A stretch of DNA of 64,000 bases from the NCBI GenBank assembly GCA_964476835.1, contig CAYZCE010000002.1, positions 62,001-126,000 on the forward strand. Reading direction: 5' to 3'. A program made the translations under genes and the position numbers. Below are positions 45,712 to 53,402 of this stretch, piece by piece. Positions within the stretch are counted from its first letter, which is position 1. The number at the start of each line of letters is the position of its first letter. Source of the stretch: PALSA-926 sp964476835 (GTDB taxonomy: Bacteria; Pseudomonadota; Alphaproteobacteria; Micavibrionales; UBA2020). Below the pieces are notes generated by a model. That model saw nothing but the letters and a program-made list of their open reading frames with translations, did no database searches and had not been told where the DNA came from.

Positions 45712-46587
45712 ATGAAAAAACTGATCCTCACGACCGCGCTCGCCGCAGTCCTTTTCTCCCCCTCCCTCGCTGAAGCGCATGCCCGCGCGGGTGCGCGCGC
45801 CTTCCCGGCTACGCTGGCGGTCGACGACCCCGGCGTGTCGGACGAGCTCAACCTGCCGCAGGTGAACTCGATGAAGGAAGACGGCGGCGGGCGCGAGACC
45901 GAATACGAATTCGGCGCGTCGAAACGTCTCACCGACACCTTCGGACTCGAAGCCGAAGGCGCGTGGGTCGACAGCGACGAGGCTGATGGCTTCGACAACT
46001 TCGGCGTGGGCGCGAAATACGTCTTCGCTACCGATGCCGCGCATGAGTTCATCGCCTCCGCCGGCCTCGATTGGGATATCGGCGGCTCGGGCGCGTCGCG
46101 CATCGGCGAGAAGAGCAGCACGGTAACCCCGGCGTTCTACTTCGGCAAAGGCATGGGCGACCTGCCCAGCAGCATGAAGATGCTGAAACCCTTCGCCGTC
46201 ACCGGCCAGCTCGGCGTGGGCATTCCCACCGACCGCCACGACGAAGACGGCGAGACGATCCCCAACACGCTCGAGTGGGGCGGCACGCTGCAATACAGCG
46301 TCCCCTACCTGCAGTCGCAAGTGAAGGACTTCGGCATTTCCGGCGTGCTGGCGACGGCGGTGCCGGTCGTCGAGTTCGCGATGGAAACGCCGCTCAATGG
46401 TCCCGAGCAGAAGACGACGGGCACCATCAACCCCGGCGTGATCTTCATGGGGCAAGGCGTGCAGTTCGGGCTTGAAGCGCAAATCCCCGCGACCAGTGCC
46501 TCGGGCGACGGCGTGGGCGTGCGCGCGCAACTGCACTTCTACCTCGACGACCTGATGCCGACGACGTGGGGGAAGCCGGTATGGTAA
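45712..46587 (+). CDS. Predicted outer membrane beta-barrel protein
   Basis: 291 residues from MKKLILTTALAAVLFSPSLAEA, a clear signal peptide. The mature part alternates aromatic and polar residues with repeated strands (ETEYEFGASKRL, FGVGAKYVFATD, VTGQLGVGIPT, LQYSVPYLQSQ) and ends in an amphipathic strand with a terminal aromatic (KPVW), typical of barrels. Probably an outer membrane channel or structural protein of the metal cluster; its stop overlaps the CopC-like start. An upstream GTG/ATG extension to 45655 is disfavoured. Confidence 0.7.
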   Translation: MKKLILTTALAAVLFSPSLAEAHARAGARAFPATLAVDDPGVSDELNLPQVNSMKEDGGGRETEYEFGASKRLTDTFGLEAEGAWVDSDEADGFDNFGVGAKYVFATDAAHEFIASAGLDWDIGGSGASRIGEKSSTVTPAFYFGKGMGDLPSSMKMLKPFAVTGQLGVGIPTDRHDEDGETIPNTLEWGGTLQYSVPYLQSQVKDFGISGVLATAVPVVEFAMETPLNGPEQKTTGTINPGVIFMGQGVQFGLEAQIPATSASGDGVGVRAQLHFYLDDLMPTTWGKPVW

Positions 46588-46943
46588 AATACATCCTCGC
46601 GCTGGCGCTTTTCTTTCTCGTCGCGTCTCCCGCCTGGACCTGCCCCGTGCTGGAACGCGCCGAGCCGCGCGTGGGTGATGAAGTGAAGGTGGCGGCGAAA
46701 GCCGTCACCCTCCGCTTCTCGGGCCCCGTGATCGTGGCGCAAAGCGAACTCGCCGTCAAAGACGCGCACGGCAAGACCGTCAGCACCGGCAAGCCCTACG
46801 GCAGCGCTGCGAAAGACAATGCCGACATCGCCATCCACATCCCCACGCTTGCACCCGGCGACTACACCGTCGACTACAACGTCTTCTGCGACTGCGGATC
46901 GTACACGCCGGGGAGCTACGGATTCACAGTAACGTCGAAATAA
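46581..46943 (+). CDS. CopC-domain periplasmic protein
   Basis: 120 residues. Signal peptide MVKYILALALFFLVASPAWT, then a CopC-like Ig fold: LERAEPRVGDEV, VTLRFSGPV, LAPGDYTVDYNVFCDCGSYTPGSYGFTV. In classical CopC the mature protein begins with a copper-binding His; here it begins CPVLERAEP, and CDCG adds two cysteines, so metal binding would differ. Overlaps the preceding gene by 7 bases. No CopD follows. Confidence 0.8.
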   Translation: MVKYILALALFFLVASPAWTCPVLERAEPRVGDEVKVAAKAVTLRFSGPVIVAQSELAVKDAHGKTVSTGKPYGSAAKDNADIAIHIPTLAPGDYTVDYNVFCDCGSYTPGSYGFTVTSK

Positions 46944-46949
46944 AACCCT

Positions 46950-46971
46950 TTATTAATCAACAAATTAATAA
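46950..46971. repeat. AT-rich inverted repeat between copC-like and mnmA
   Basis: TTATTAAT-CAACAA-ATTAATAA, a perfect 8-base dyad seven bases after the copC-like stop and 64 bases before mnmA. It may be an operator or a weak transcription end; the surroundings are otherwise GC-rich. Confidence 0.45.
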
Positions 46972-47034
46972 CGATATTAATGAATATATGAAAAACTGTT
47001 GCGCCAGCGGCACCGCCGGCGCTATTGTACCCGC

Positions 47035-48162
47035 ATGAACACGCTCGGCTTTGATAAAGACCCCAAGGATACTCGCGTCGTCGTCGCCATGTCGGGCGGG
47101 GTCGACAGTTCGGTCGTGGCCGCGTTGCTGCATGAGCAGGGCTATCAGGTCATCGGCATCACGCTGCAGCTTTACGACCACGGCGAAGCCTTGAAGAAAA
47201 AGGGCGCATGCTGTGCAGGCGCGGACATCCACGACGCCAAGCGCGTGGCCGAGAAGATGGGATTCGAGCATTACGTGCTCAACTATCAAAATAAATTTCA
47301 GGACGGCGTGATCGAGGATTTCGTCGAGAGCTACCTGCGCGGCGAGACGCCGATCCCCTGCGTGCGCTGCAACCAGAACGTCAAGTTCAAGGACCTGCTG
47401 GAAACCGCGCGCGACCTCGGCGCGGACTGCATGGCGACCGGCCACTACATCCAGCGCGTCGTCAACGCAAGCGGCGGCGCAGAACTCCACCGCGCGATCG
47501 ACCCGGGCAAGGACCAAAGCTATTTCCTCTTCACCACCACGCAGGAGCAGCTGGATTTCCTGCGCTTCCCGCTCGGCGGATGGACGAAGGATATAACGCG
47601 CGCGCATGCCGAGCGCCTCGGCCTCGTCGTCGCCGACAAGCCCGACAGCATGGACATCTGCTTCGTGCCCGGCGGATCGTATGCGAAGGTCGTCGAACGC
47701 TTCCGCCCCGGCGCGCTGGCGGCAGGCGACATCGTGCATGTCGACGGCCGCGTGCTGGGCGCGCATTCCGGCATCGTCAACTACACCATCGGCCAGCGCC
47801 GCGGCATCGGCGTCGGCGGCGGGCATACCGAGAACAACGCGCCGCTCTTCGTCGTTGGCCTAAACCCCGCGCGCAATCAGGTCATCGTCGGCCCTTACGA
47901 GGCGCTGGCGCGCGACGTGCTGAAGCTCAAGGATGGCAACTGGCTCGCGGAAATTCCCGCCGAGGGGATCGCCGTCGCGGTCAAGATCCGCTCGTCGCAG
48001 GCACCGCTGCCGGCGCGCCTTTACAACGACCGCGTCGTGCTGAACGAACCCGTTTTCGGCGTCGCCAGCGGGCAGGCCTGTGTCGCTTATGTCGGCGACC
48101 GCGTGCTCGGCGGCGGCTGGATCGTCAGCGCCGAACGCCAGGAACAGGCGCAAGCCGCTTAA
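47035..48162 (+). CDS. mnmA: tRNA-specific 2-thiouridylase MnmA
   Basis: 375 residues. P-loop AMSGGVDSSV, catalytic cysteines in GACCAGADIHDAKRVAEK and CVRCNQNVKF, and the signature KDQSYFLF. It thiolates U34 in tRNAs for Lys, Glu and Gln. Complete length and motifs. Chosen start MNTLGFDKD; an in-frame extension to 46999 lies in intergenic-looking sequence. Confidence 0.95.
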   Translation: MNTLGFDKDPKDTRVVVAMSGGVDSSVVAALLHEQGYQVIGITLQLYDHGEALKKKGACCAGADIHDAKRVAEKMGFEHYVLNYQNKFQDGVIEDFVESYLRGETPIPCVRCNQNVKFKDLLETARDLGADCMATGHYIQRVVNASGGAELHRAIDPGKDQSYFLFTTTQEQLDFLRFPLGGWTKDITRAHAERLGLVVADKPDSMDICFVPGGSYAKVVERFRPGALAAGDIVHVDGRVLGAHSGIVNYTIGQRRGIGVGGGHTENNAPLFVVGLNPARNQVIVGPYEALARDVLKLKDGNWLAEIPAEGIAVAVKIRSSQAPLPARLYNDRVVLNEPVFGVASGQACVAYVGDRVLGGGWIVSAERQEQAQAA

Positions 48163-48168
48163 TCTCCC

Positions 48169-50178
48169 TTACTTCCAGAAACGCATGGCCGAGAGCGTAT
48201 CGGTCTTGTCGTCCGTCCACGCCACGCCTGCATCGCCAGCGGCGGCGCTCCATGTTGCAGGAGGCAATGCCGCAAGGGTGGCTTCATCGCGCGCCATCGC
48301 CACCCACAGCGCCGCGCCGGGGAACGGGAAGTCGCCATGCACAAGCCGCACGCTCAGCCCCATCTCGCGCGCCGCGGCGACCAGCGGGCGGTCGAGGTCG
48401 AAATAGCGGTTGACGAGGTGGAACAGGATAATGCCGCGCGGCGTCAGGCGGTCGAGATATGTCGCGATCGCCTCGCGCGTCAGCAAATGCGTCGGCACCA
48501 TGCCGGACAGGAAGGCATCCATGATGATGAGGTCGAAGCTGCCCGCATCGGGCTTCTGCATCTCCAGCCGCGCGTCGCCTTCGATGATGCGCGGCGTGCC
48601 GCAGGCGGTGAAATAGTCGAAGTCGCGCCGCGCGGATTCCGACACGGTCGGGTTAATCTCGAAGAACGTCACGTCGCGTCCCGGCGCGGCCAGGCAATCG
48701 AGAATTCCCGCGCCCAGCCCCACGACTGCGATATGCTGCGGCGCAGCTGCGGCGAGCGCATCGTTGACCACGCCGCGCGGGTCGTAATCCTTCATCGCCA
48801 GCGCGGCGCCGCCGGGCACGCGGCGCTCGAAGCCGTAGGTGCTGGCGCCGCTCTGCATCAGGCGGACGACGCCGCGCGGGCCGGTGCGGTCATAGACCTT
48901 GAGCGCACCGTAGAAATTGCGCGCATAGGCCGTATCGTGGATTTTTGAAAGATAAGCGTCGCCGCCCAGCGCGCCCGCAAGCACCGCTACTACAAGCACA
49001 CGCGCCCAGACGCGCCCCGGCACGATGAAACACGCGGCCGCCAGCAGCAGCGGGTATTCAAGGGGATGATCAAACAGCAGCGGCGCGGCGAAAGCGACGA
49101 AAGCCCCGCCGAGCGCGCCGCCCAGCGCGATCATCAAGTAAAACTCGGTCAGCCGCGATGCATCTTCCGCCGGACGCAGGGCCGCAAGCCTTGTGTGGCA
49201 CGCCAGCGCCGCCGTTCCGAAGGCCAGCAAGTGCAGCGCGCACAGCCCCGCGATCACGCCGACCGGCGCCGTGTAGCTGCTGAGGAAACTGCTGTTCGGC
49301 AGCACGCCCGCATGCGGCTCCAGCACTGCCAGCACCAGCGCGGCGGCGGCGAGGAACGGCTGCAGGGCCGCGGCCCACCCATGACGCCCGTCACGCGCGA
49401 AAGCGGCGACAAACGTCAGCAGGTAAAGGCCGAGCGGCAAGACCCAAAGCAGCGGCACCGCCGCGATATCCGTCGTCATGTGCGCCGTGACCGCCAGCAC
49501 CAGCGCGGAAGGAAAGAACGCGAGCGCGACCCATTCCAGCCGCCGCTTCATGCCGATGCGCAGGGACGGTTTTGCAATCTCAACACTGCGCCCCGCCGCC
49601 GCAAGACAAAGCACAGCCAGCACGATCAGCGCCGCATAACCGGCAGTCCATGCGGCAGCCTGAACCTTCAACCCGACATGTCCGTCGAAGAGAAAGACAT
49701 AGGCAAACAGCCCGACGAAGCTGCCAAGATTGCTCGCCGCATAAAGAAAGTACGGATCGCGCGCTTGCGCGGCGGCGAAAAGACGCTGCAAGGTCGAGGC
49801 GGAAGCCGAGAGCGCGACGAACGGCGCACCCGCCGCCACGCACAGCAACGCAAAGACCGCCTCCGGCGTCAGCGCCGCCGGTGCAGCAAGCGCGACCGGC
49901 AAGGCCGTCGCGCCAGAAACCAGCACCGCGATATAAGCTCCCGCCTGCACACGCGGCGAAAACCGCCCGAGCAGGTACGCGAGAAAATACCCGGCCAGCA
50001 GCGCCGCCTGGAAGAACGCGAGCGCCACCACCCAGCCCGCCGGCGTGCCGCCAACCAGCGGCAGCAGCATGCGCCCGATCATCGGCTGCAGGCAAAACAT
50101 CAACGCCGCGGAGAGGAACAGGGCGCCGCCGAACAAGACCGGCATCCCCATCCCCGATTTTAAACGATTCATCCCCAT
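48169..50178 (-). CDS. Membrane-fused spermidine-synthase-like protein
   Basis: 669 residues. Residues 1-430 hold about 12 membrane helices (FLSAALMFCLQPMIGRMLLPLVGG is the family start); residues 470-669 form a spermidine/spermine-synthase-like Rossmann domain with VVGLGAGILDCLA, FFEINPTV, EGDARLEM and DLIIMDAFLSGMVPTHLLTREA. This fused architecture is common but its substrate is unknown; polyamine synthesis is not proven. Converges with mnmA with 6 bases between. An ATG at 50172 is an equal alternative; the frame upstream of 50178 is unlikely coding. Confidence 0.82.
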   Translation of the reverse strand: MGMNRLKSGMGMPVLFGGALFLSAALMFCLQPMIGRMLLPLVGGTPAGWVVALAFFQAALLAGYFLAYLLGRFSPRVQAGAYIAVLVSGATALPVALAAPAALTPEAVFALLCVAAGAPFVALSASASTLQRLFAAAQARDPYFLYAASNLGSFVGLFAYVFLFDGHVGLKVQAAAWTAGYAALIVLAVLCLAAAGRSVEIAKPSLRIGMKRRLEWVALAFFPSALVLAVTAHMTTDIAAVPLLWVLPLGLYLLTFVAAFARDGRHGWAAALQPFLAAAALVLAVLEPHAGVLPNSSFLSSYTAPVGVIAGLCALHLLAFGTAALACHTRLAALRPAEDASRLTEFYLMIALGGALGGAFVAFAAPLLFDHPLEYPLLLAAACFIVPGRVWARVLVVAVLAGALGGDAYLSKIHDTAYARNFYGALKVYDRTGPRGVVRLMQSGASTYGFERRVPGGAALAMKDYDPRGVVNDALAAAAPQHIAVVGLGAGILDCLAAPGRDVTFFEINPTVSESARRDFDYFTACGTPRIIEGDARLEMQKPDAGSFDLIIMDAFLSGMVPTHLLTREAIATYLDRLTPRGIILFHLVNRYFDLDRPLVAAAREMGLSVRLVHGDFPFPGAALWVAMARDEATLAALPPATWSAAAGDAGVAWTDDKTDTLSAMRFWK

Positions 50179-50303
50179 GCGCCGAGAATAACAGAAAATC
50201 CTGCCGATTCCTGCCCTTACCCGCCCCACCCCCCGCTTTTTTGAAAGAAGCTTGACAGAAAGCCCCCGGCAGGGCATAAATCCGTCTCTTAAAAAGACCG
50301 TGT

Positions 50304-50378
50304 GGCGGGGTAGCTCAGCGGTAGAGCAGAGGAATCATAATCCTTTGGTCGTAGGTTCAAATCCTATCCTCGCTACCA
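50304..50378 (+). tRNA. tRNA-Met (anticodon CAT)
   Basis: 75 bases with CCA encoded. Acceptor GGCGGGG/CCTCGCT (with G-U pairs, including the first pair), D arm GCTC/GAGC, anticodon arm GAGGA-ATCATAA-TCCTT with CAT at 34-36, T arm GTAGG-TTCAAAT-CCTAT. The first base pair and overall sequence resemble alphaproteobacterial elongator tRNA-Met rather than the initiator; a lysidine-modified tRNA-Ile2 remains possible. Confidence 0.93.
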
Positions 50379-50440
50379 CCTTTCCCTATCAAGAATAAGC
50401 GCGGACGGCTTCGACTTTCTGTCGAGGTCTCTGTTCAAGC

Positions 50441-50477
50441 AAAAAAAAGCCCGCCTCTGTGAAGAGGCGGGCTTTTT
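50441..50477. terminator. Bidirectional terminator after tRNA-Met
   Basis: AAAAAAAA-GCCCGCCTCTGTGAAGAGGCGGGC-TTTTT: ten-base stem with A- and T-runs on both sides. It serves the tRNA on the plus strand and the DUF1566-like gene on the minus strand. Confidence 0.92.
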
Positions 50478-50493
50478 GTTGGCGCGGGGGAGT

Positions 50494-50910
50494 TTAGACC
50501 AGGCGCACGAGGCGGTAGGAGACGCGGTTATTCTTGTTGAGGGCGGCGGCTTCGCCATTCCCTGCGCGGATGGAAACGCGGTCCGTATTCTCGGCGCGGA
50601 TCTTGTTATGATCTTTCGTGGACGTCCCGTACCAATGGGGGAGATCGCCGGAGCCGTCCAGGCGGTTGTCCGTATCACGGATGTCCTTCAGCCCGGCGCA
50701 CAGGGCGATCATGTCCTTCTCCGAAGGGATTTTCCAGTCATCGTGGCCGAAAGCCTTAAAGCTGTTCAGCTTCTTGGTTTCCTGCACGGCGCTGTTGAAC
50801 GTCTGCGCCAGGGTGAGGTTCACCGGCATCGCGTAGATCTGCTTGCCGCCGGCCGTCGTGCCCGCGAAAATGGTGCCGTCCGCCATTTGCTGGCCAATCT
50901 TCTTCGTCAT
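50494..50910 (-). CDS. DUF1566/Lcl-type domain protein
   Basis: 138 residues, no signal peptide. The region FKAFGHDDWKIPSEKDMIALCAGLK followed later by LPHWYGTSTKDHN and ending VSYRLVRLV resembles the Lcl C-terminal (DUF1566) fold, where W-x-L/I-P precedes an E-rich helix and a YW-S-T stretch. Function of such domains is poorly known (binding or surface). Composition is less GC-rich than its neighbours and it sits beside a tRNA, but there is no integrase. Confidence 0.65.
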   Translation of the reverse strand: MTKKIGQQMADGTIFAGTTAGGKQIYAMPVNLTLAQTFNSAVQETKKLNSFKAFGHDDWKIPSEKDMIALCAGLKDIRDTDNRLDGSGDLPHWYGTSTKDHNKIRAENTDRVSIRAGNGEAAALNKNNRVSYRLVRLV

Positions 50911-51051
50911 GATATTGAATCCTTCCTAATAAAATGATTTTCGGGTTGTGAATTTGTTTTTAGTATTATGGGTAATATAATCGATTCCGCGCGGATTGAC
51001 AATATGAAAAATAAATTCTCATCTACCTAGATAAAATCCCTTTTATTTCAA

Positions 51052-52428
51052 TCAATTATGCCTTGTAGCGGCTAGATTCTCCGCCTCTCGCGCCTGCAGC
51101 CAGTCAATGGCGTCAGAGGTGTAGAAGAGCGCGCGGATCTGGGACATATCGGCGAAATGGCCGGGGGCGACGGCGTAACCGTCGCCGGTTTCCGCCAGCC
51201 AGCCTTTGGCGACAGCGCAGGCGAGCATGGGGCCGTAAGCGGCTTCGAGGGATACGCCGAAACGCGCCTCGAAACGCGCGGCGCTGATGACACCGTAGTT
51301 GAGCGAGAGCAAGACCTGCTTGGCCATCAGTTCTGCGCGCGGCAGCACATAGCTGTCGCCGGCGGGCATGACTGCGCCCTCCTCGATCGCCTTCATCCAC
51401 GAATTGACGCCGTGCGGCGCAAACCACCAGGTGTCGCCGACCATGCTCGAGGCGTAATTGCCCGCGCCGATATAGGGGATGTGGTCGAACAGGCGGCCTT
51501 CGAAATACGGCGACGTGCCCGTCTCGCCCGCGATGCGCGAGAAGTTCACCGAGCCATAGGCCGCATGGAATCCCGCGCGCGTCAAAAGGTCATAGGAAAG
51601 GTCGTAAAGCCGCCCGTAGGCTTCCGGCGACGGCTTATCGCGCGTGCGCTTGGTCAGCGCGCGGCCTTTGCCGCGGTAGAGGCAGTCATACGTCGTGATG
51701 CTGTCGACGCCGAGGTCGATCATCGCCTGCACACTGGTGCGCCAGTCGTCCTCGCCCTGCCCGGGCAGGCCGAAGATGATGTCGACGTTGACGCGACGGA
51801 AGCCCGCGCCGCGCATGTTGCGCACGGCCGCTTCCGTCTTGTCTTCCTGCAGGCCGCGATTGACGTCGGCGAGCGTCGTGGCGTTCACGCTCTGCACGCC
51901 CATCGACACGCGGCTGACCCCGCCATCGACCAGCGCGGCCAGGCGCGCGGGATGCTCGGCCGCGATGCGCGGCGTCGTCTCGATGGAGAGCGGATGCGCC
52001 TGTCCTGCCCGCGCGGCGCGTTTCTTCCACGGTGCCAGCGCCGTGAGGATCTGCGCGAGGCGGTGTTCATCCAGCAGCGTCGGCGTGCCGCCGCCGATGT
52101 CGATGCCGGGCACGACCACATTTTGCGGGATCAGCGCATCGAGCCGCGCCACTTGCGCGCACAGCAAATCGGCATAGCGGCGGTGCAGTTCAGGTGCGGT
52201 GCGCACATCGACCGCGAAGTTGCAGAAGTAGCACTTCGCCTGGCAGAACGGGACATGCAGGTAGAGCAGCATCTCGCCGCCCGCCGCGATCTCGCGCACC
52301 AGCGCTTCCGTATCCGGCGCGGCGCGGAAAAAGTCCTGGAAATACTCGCGCCGCGGCGGATATTGCAGCGTGAAATCGAGCGGGAATTCCCGCGCCAGCG
52401 CGACATGGTGTTCAGGCAATATCGTCAT
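51052..52428 (-). CDS. HemN/HemW-like radical SAM enzyme
   Basis: 458 residues. Radical SAM motif HVPFCQAKCYFCNF (CxxxCxxC) near 79-90, GGGTPTLL, and SRVSMGVQSVN, all as in the coproporphyrinogen dehydrogenase family; a HemN_C-like region follows. Family members make protoporphyrinogen anaerobically (HemN) or handle haem (HemW, HutW). Sequence alone does not choose between these. An oxygen-dependent HemF is present at 59282-60094. The upstream region holds two dyads and a leftward terminator. Confidence 0.88.
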   Translation of the reverse strand: MTILPEHHVALAREFPLDFTLQYPPRREYFQDFFRAAPDTEALVREIAAGGEMLLYLHVPFCQAKCYFCNFAVDVRTAPELHRRYADLLCAQVARLDALIPQNVVVPGIDIGGGTPTLLDEHRLAQILTALAPWKKRAARAGQAHPLSIETTPRIAAEHPARLAALVDGGVSRVSMGVQSVNATTLADVNRGLQEDKTEAAVRNMRGAGFRRVNVDIIFGLPGQGEDDWRTSVQAMIDLGVDSITTYDCLYRGKGRALTKRTRDKPSPEAYGRLYDLSYDLLTRAGFHAAYGSVNFSRIAGETGTSPYFEGRLFDHIPYIGAGNYASSMVGDTWWFAPHGVNSWMKAIEEGAVMPAGDSYVLPRAELMAKQVLLSLNYGVISAARFEARFGVSLEAAYGPMLACAVAKGWLAETGDGYAVAPGHFADMSQIRALFYTSDAIDWLQAREAENLAATRHN

Positions 52429-52463
52429 GAATCGAATCCATTTATACTCTTAGAGAATATAAT

Positions 52464-52484
52464 TTATGCTCAACTAGAGCATAA
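52464..52484. promoter_or_regulatory. Inverted repeat before the radical SAM gene
   Basis: TTATGCTC-AACTA-GAGCATAA, a perfect 8-base dyad 36 bases before the start codon; a smaller dyad ATACTCT-T-AGAGAATAT lies next to it at about 52443-52460. Candidate operator; the regulator is unknown. Confidence 0.5.
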
Positions 52485-52534
52485 AACAAGAAAAAGAATC
52501 CGCGCGGCACTGCCCTTTTCGCTTATACTGCGGC

Positions 52535-52568
52535 AAAAAAGAGACCCGCCGCTTACGCGACGGGTCTC
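52535..52568 (-). terminator. Leftward intrinsic terminator in a divergent intergenic region
   Basis: On the minus strand GAGACCCG-T-CGC-GTAA-GCG-G-CGGGTCTC is followed by TTTTTT. No convincing gene on that strand ends here, so it would end a short transcript starting between 52569 and about 52700, or attenuate transcription into the radical SAM gene. Confidence 0.7.
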
Positions 52569-52679
52569 AAGGAGATAACCACAAAGAGCATCCATCTCGC
52601 GATGAAAGCTCCATTCCATGTTGGAAAAACCGCGGAAATTTTGCAAGATAAAAAAGCAAAAAGACCAAGAAAAACAAAA

Positions 52680-52696
52680 CGTAAGCGCAACGTAAG
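52680..52696 (+). promoter_or_regulatory. CGTAAG direct repeat before the OmpR-type regulator
   Basis: CGTAAG-CGCAA-CGTAAG: two identical hexamers 11 bases apart, ending 10 bases before the regulator ATG. Direct repeats with about one helical turn spacing are typical of OmpR/PhoB-family binding. The same composite recurs at 54752-54768. Confidence 0.65.
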
Positions 52697-52706
52697 GTAA
52701 ACGGAC

Positions 52707-53402
52707 ATGCGAATTTTACTGGTGGAAGACAACGAACGCCTCTCGGAAGCCATCCGCGAAAGCCTCTATGCCGCGGGCTTCGAGACCGACGGCGTCGGGC
52801 GCGGCGAGGAAGCGCTGGCCGCCACGCGCGAGCAGCCCTATGACGCGATCATCCTCGACCTCGGCCTGCCCGACATCGACGGCATGCAGGTGCTGGAAAC
52901 GCTGCGCGCGCAGAAGAACGCAGTACCGGTGCTGCTGCTGACCGCGCGCGCGGCGCTGACCGACAAGATCCACGGGCTCAACAGCGGCGCCGACGACTAC
53001 ATGGTGAAGCCCTTCGAGGTGGACGAGCTGATCGCGCGGCTCAAGGCGCTGCTGCGCCGCCCGTCGCAGAGCACGGGCACGGAAGTGACGCTCGGCACCC
53101 TCGCCTTCGACACCGTCACGCGCGTCACGCGTATCGGCGGGCAGGCGGTCGACCTCTCGCGCCGCGAGACGGACCTGCTGGAACAGCTGCTCTATTCCGC
53201 CGACAAGATCGTGACGAAGAAGGCGATCGAGCAGCGCATCTACAGCTACGGCGAGACCGGCTCGGCCAACTCGGTCGAGGTGCTGGTGCACCGCCTGCGC
53301 AAGAAGCTGGCCGACCACAACGCCGACATCCGCGTGCACACGCTCAAGGGCATCGGCTACATGGCGACGACGACCGGCGGGGACGGCGATGCCGCAGAGT
53401 AA
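52707..53402 (+). CDS. OmpR/PhoB-family response regulator
   Basis: 231 residues. Receiver domain with acidic pocket VEDNE and phospho-acceptor Asp in AIILDLGLPD, conserved Lys in VKPFE; winged-helix DNA-binding domain with DLSRRETDLLEQLL, SVEVLVHRLRKKL and VHTLKGIGYM. Similar overall to QseB/PmrA-type regulators. It overlaps the kinase gene by 14 bases. Two CGTAAG hexamers just upstream suggest autoregulation. Confidence 0.93.
   Translation: MRILLVEDNERLSEAIRESLYAAGFETDGVGRGEEALAATREQPYDAIILDLGLPDIDGMQVLETLRAQKNAVPVLLLTARAALTDKIHGLNSGADDYMVKPFEVDELIARLKALLRRPSQSTGTEVTLGTLAFDTVTRVTRIGGQAVDLSRRETDLLEQLLYSADKIVTKKAIEQRIYSYGETGSANSVEVLVHRLRKKLADHNADIRVHTLKGIGYMATTTGGDGDAAE

Noticed and set aside
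50304..50378. Initiator tRNA-fMet
   Set aside because: The anticodon stem lacks the three consecutive G-C pairs of initiators and the acceptor resembles elongator tRNA-Met.
52553..52708. A hydrophobic 51-residue open frame on the minus strand between the radical SAM and regulator genes
   Set aside because: No ribosome site, start inside the divergent start region, and its stop falls inside the terminator hairpin; more likely an untranslated RNA if transcribed.
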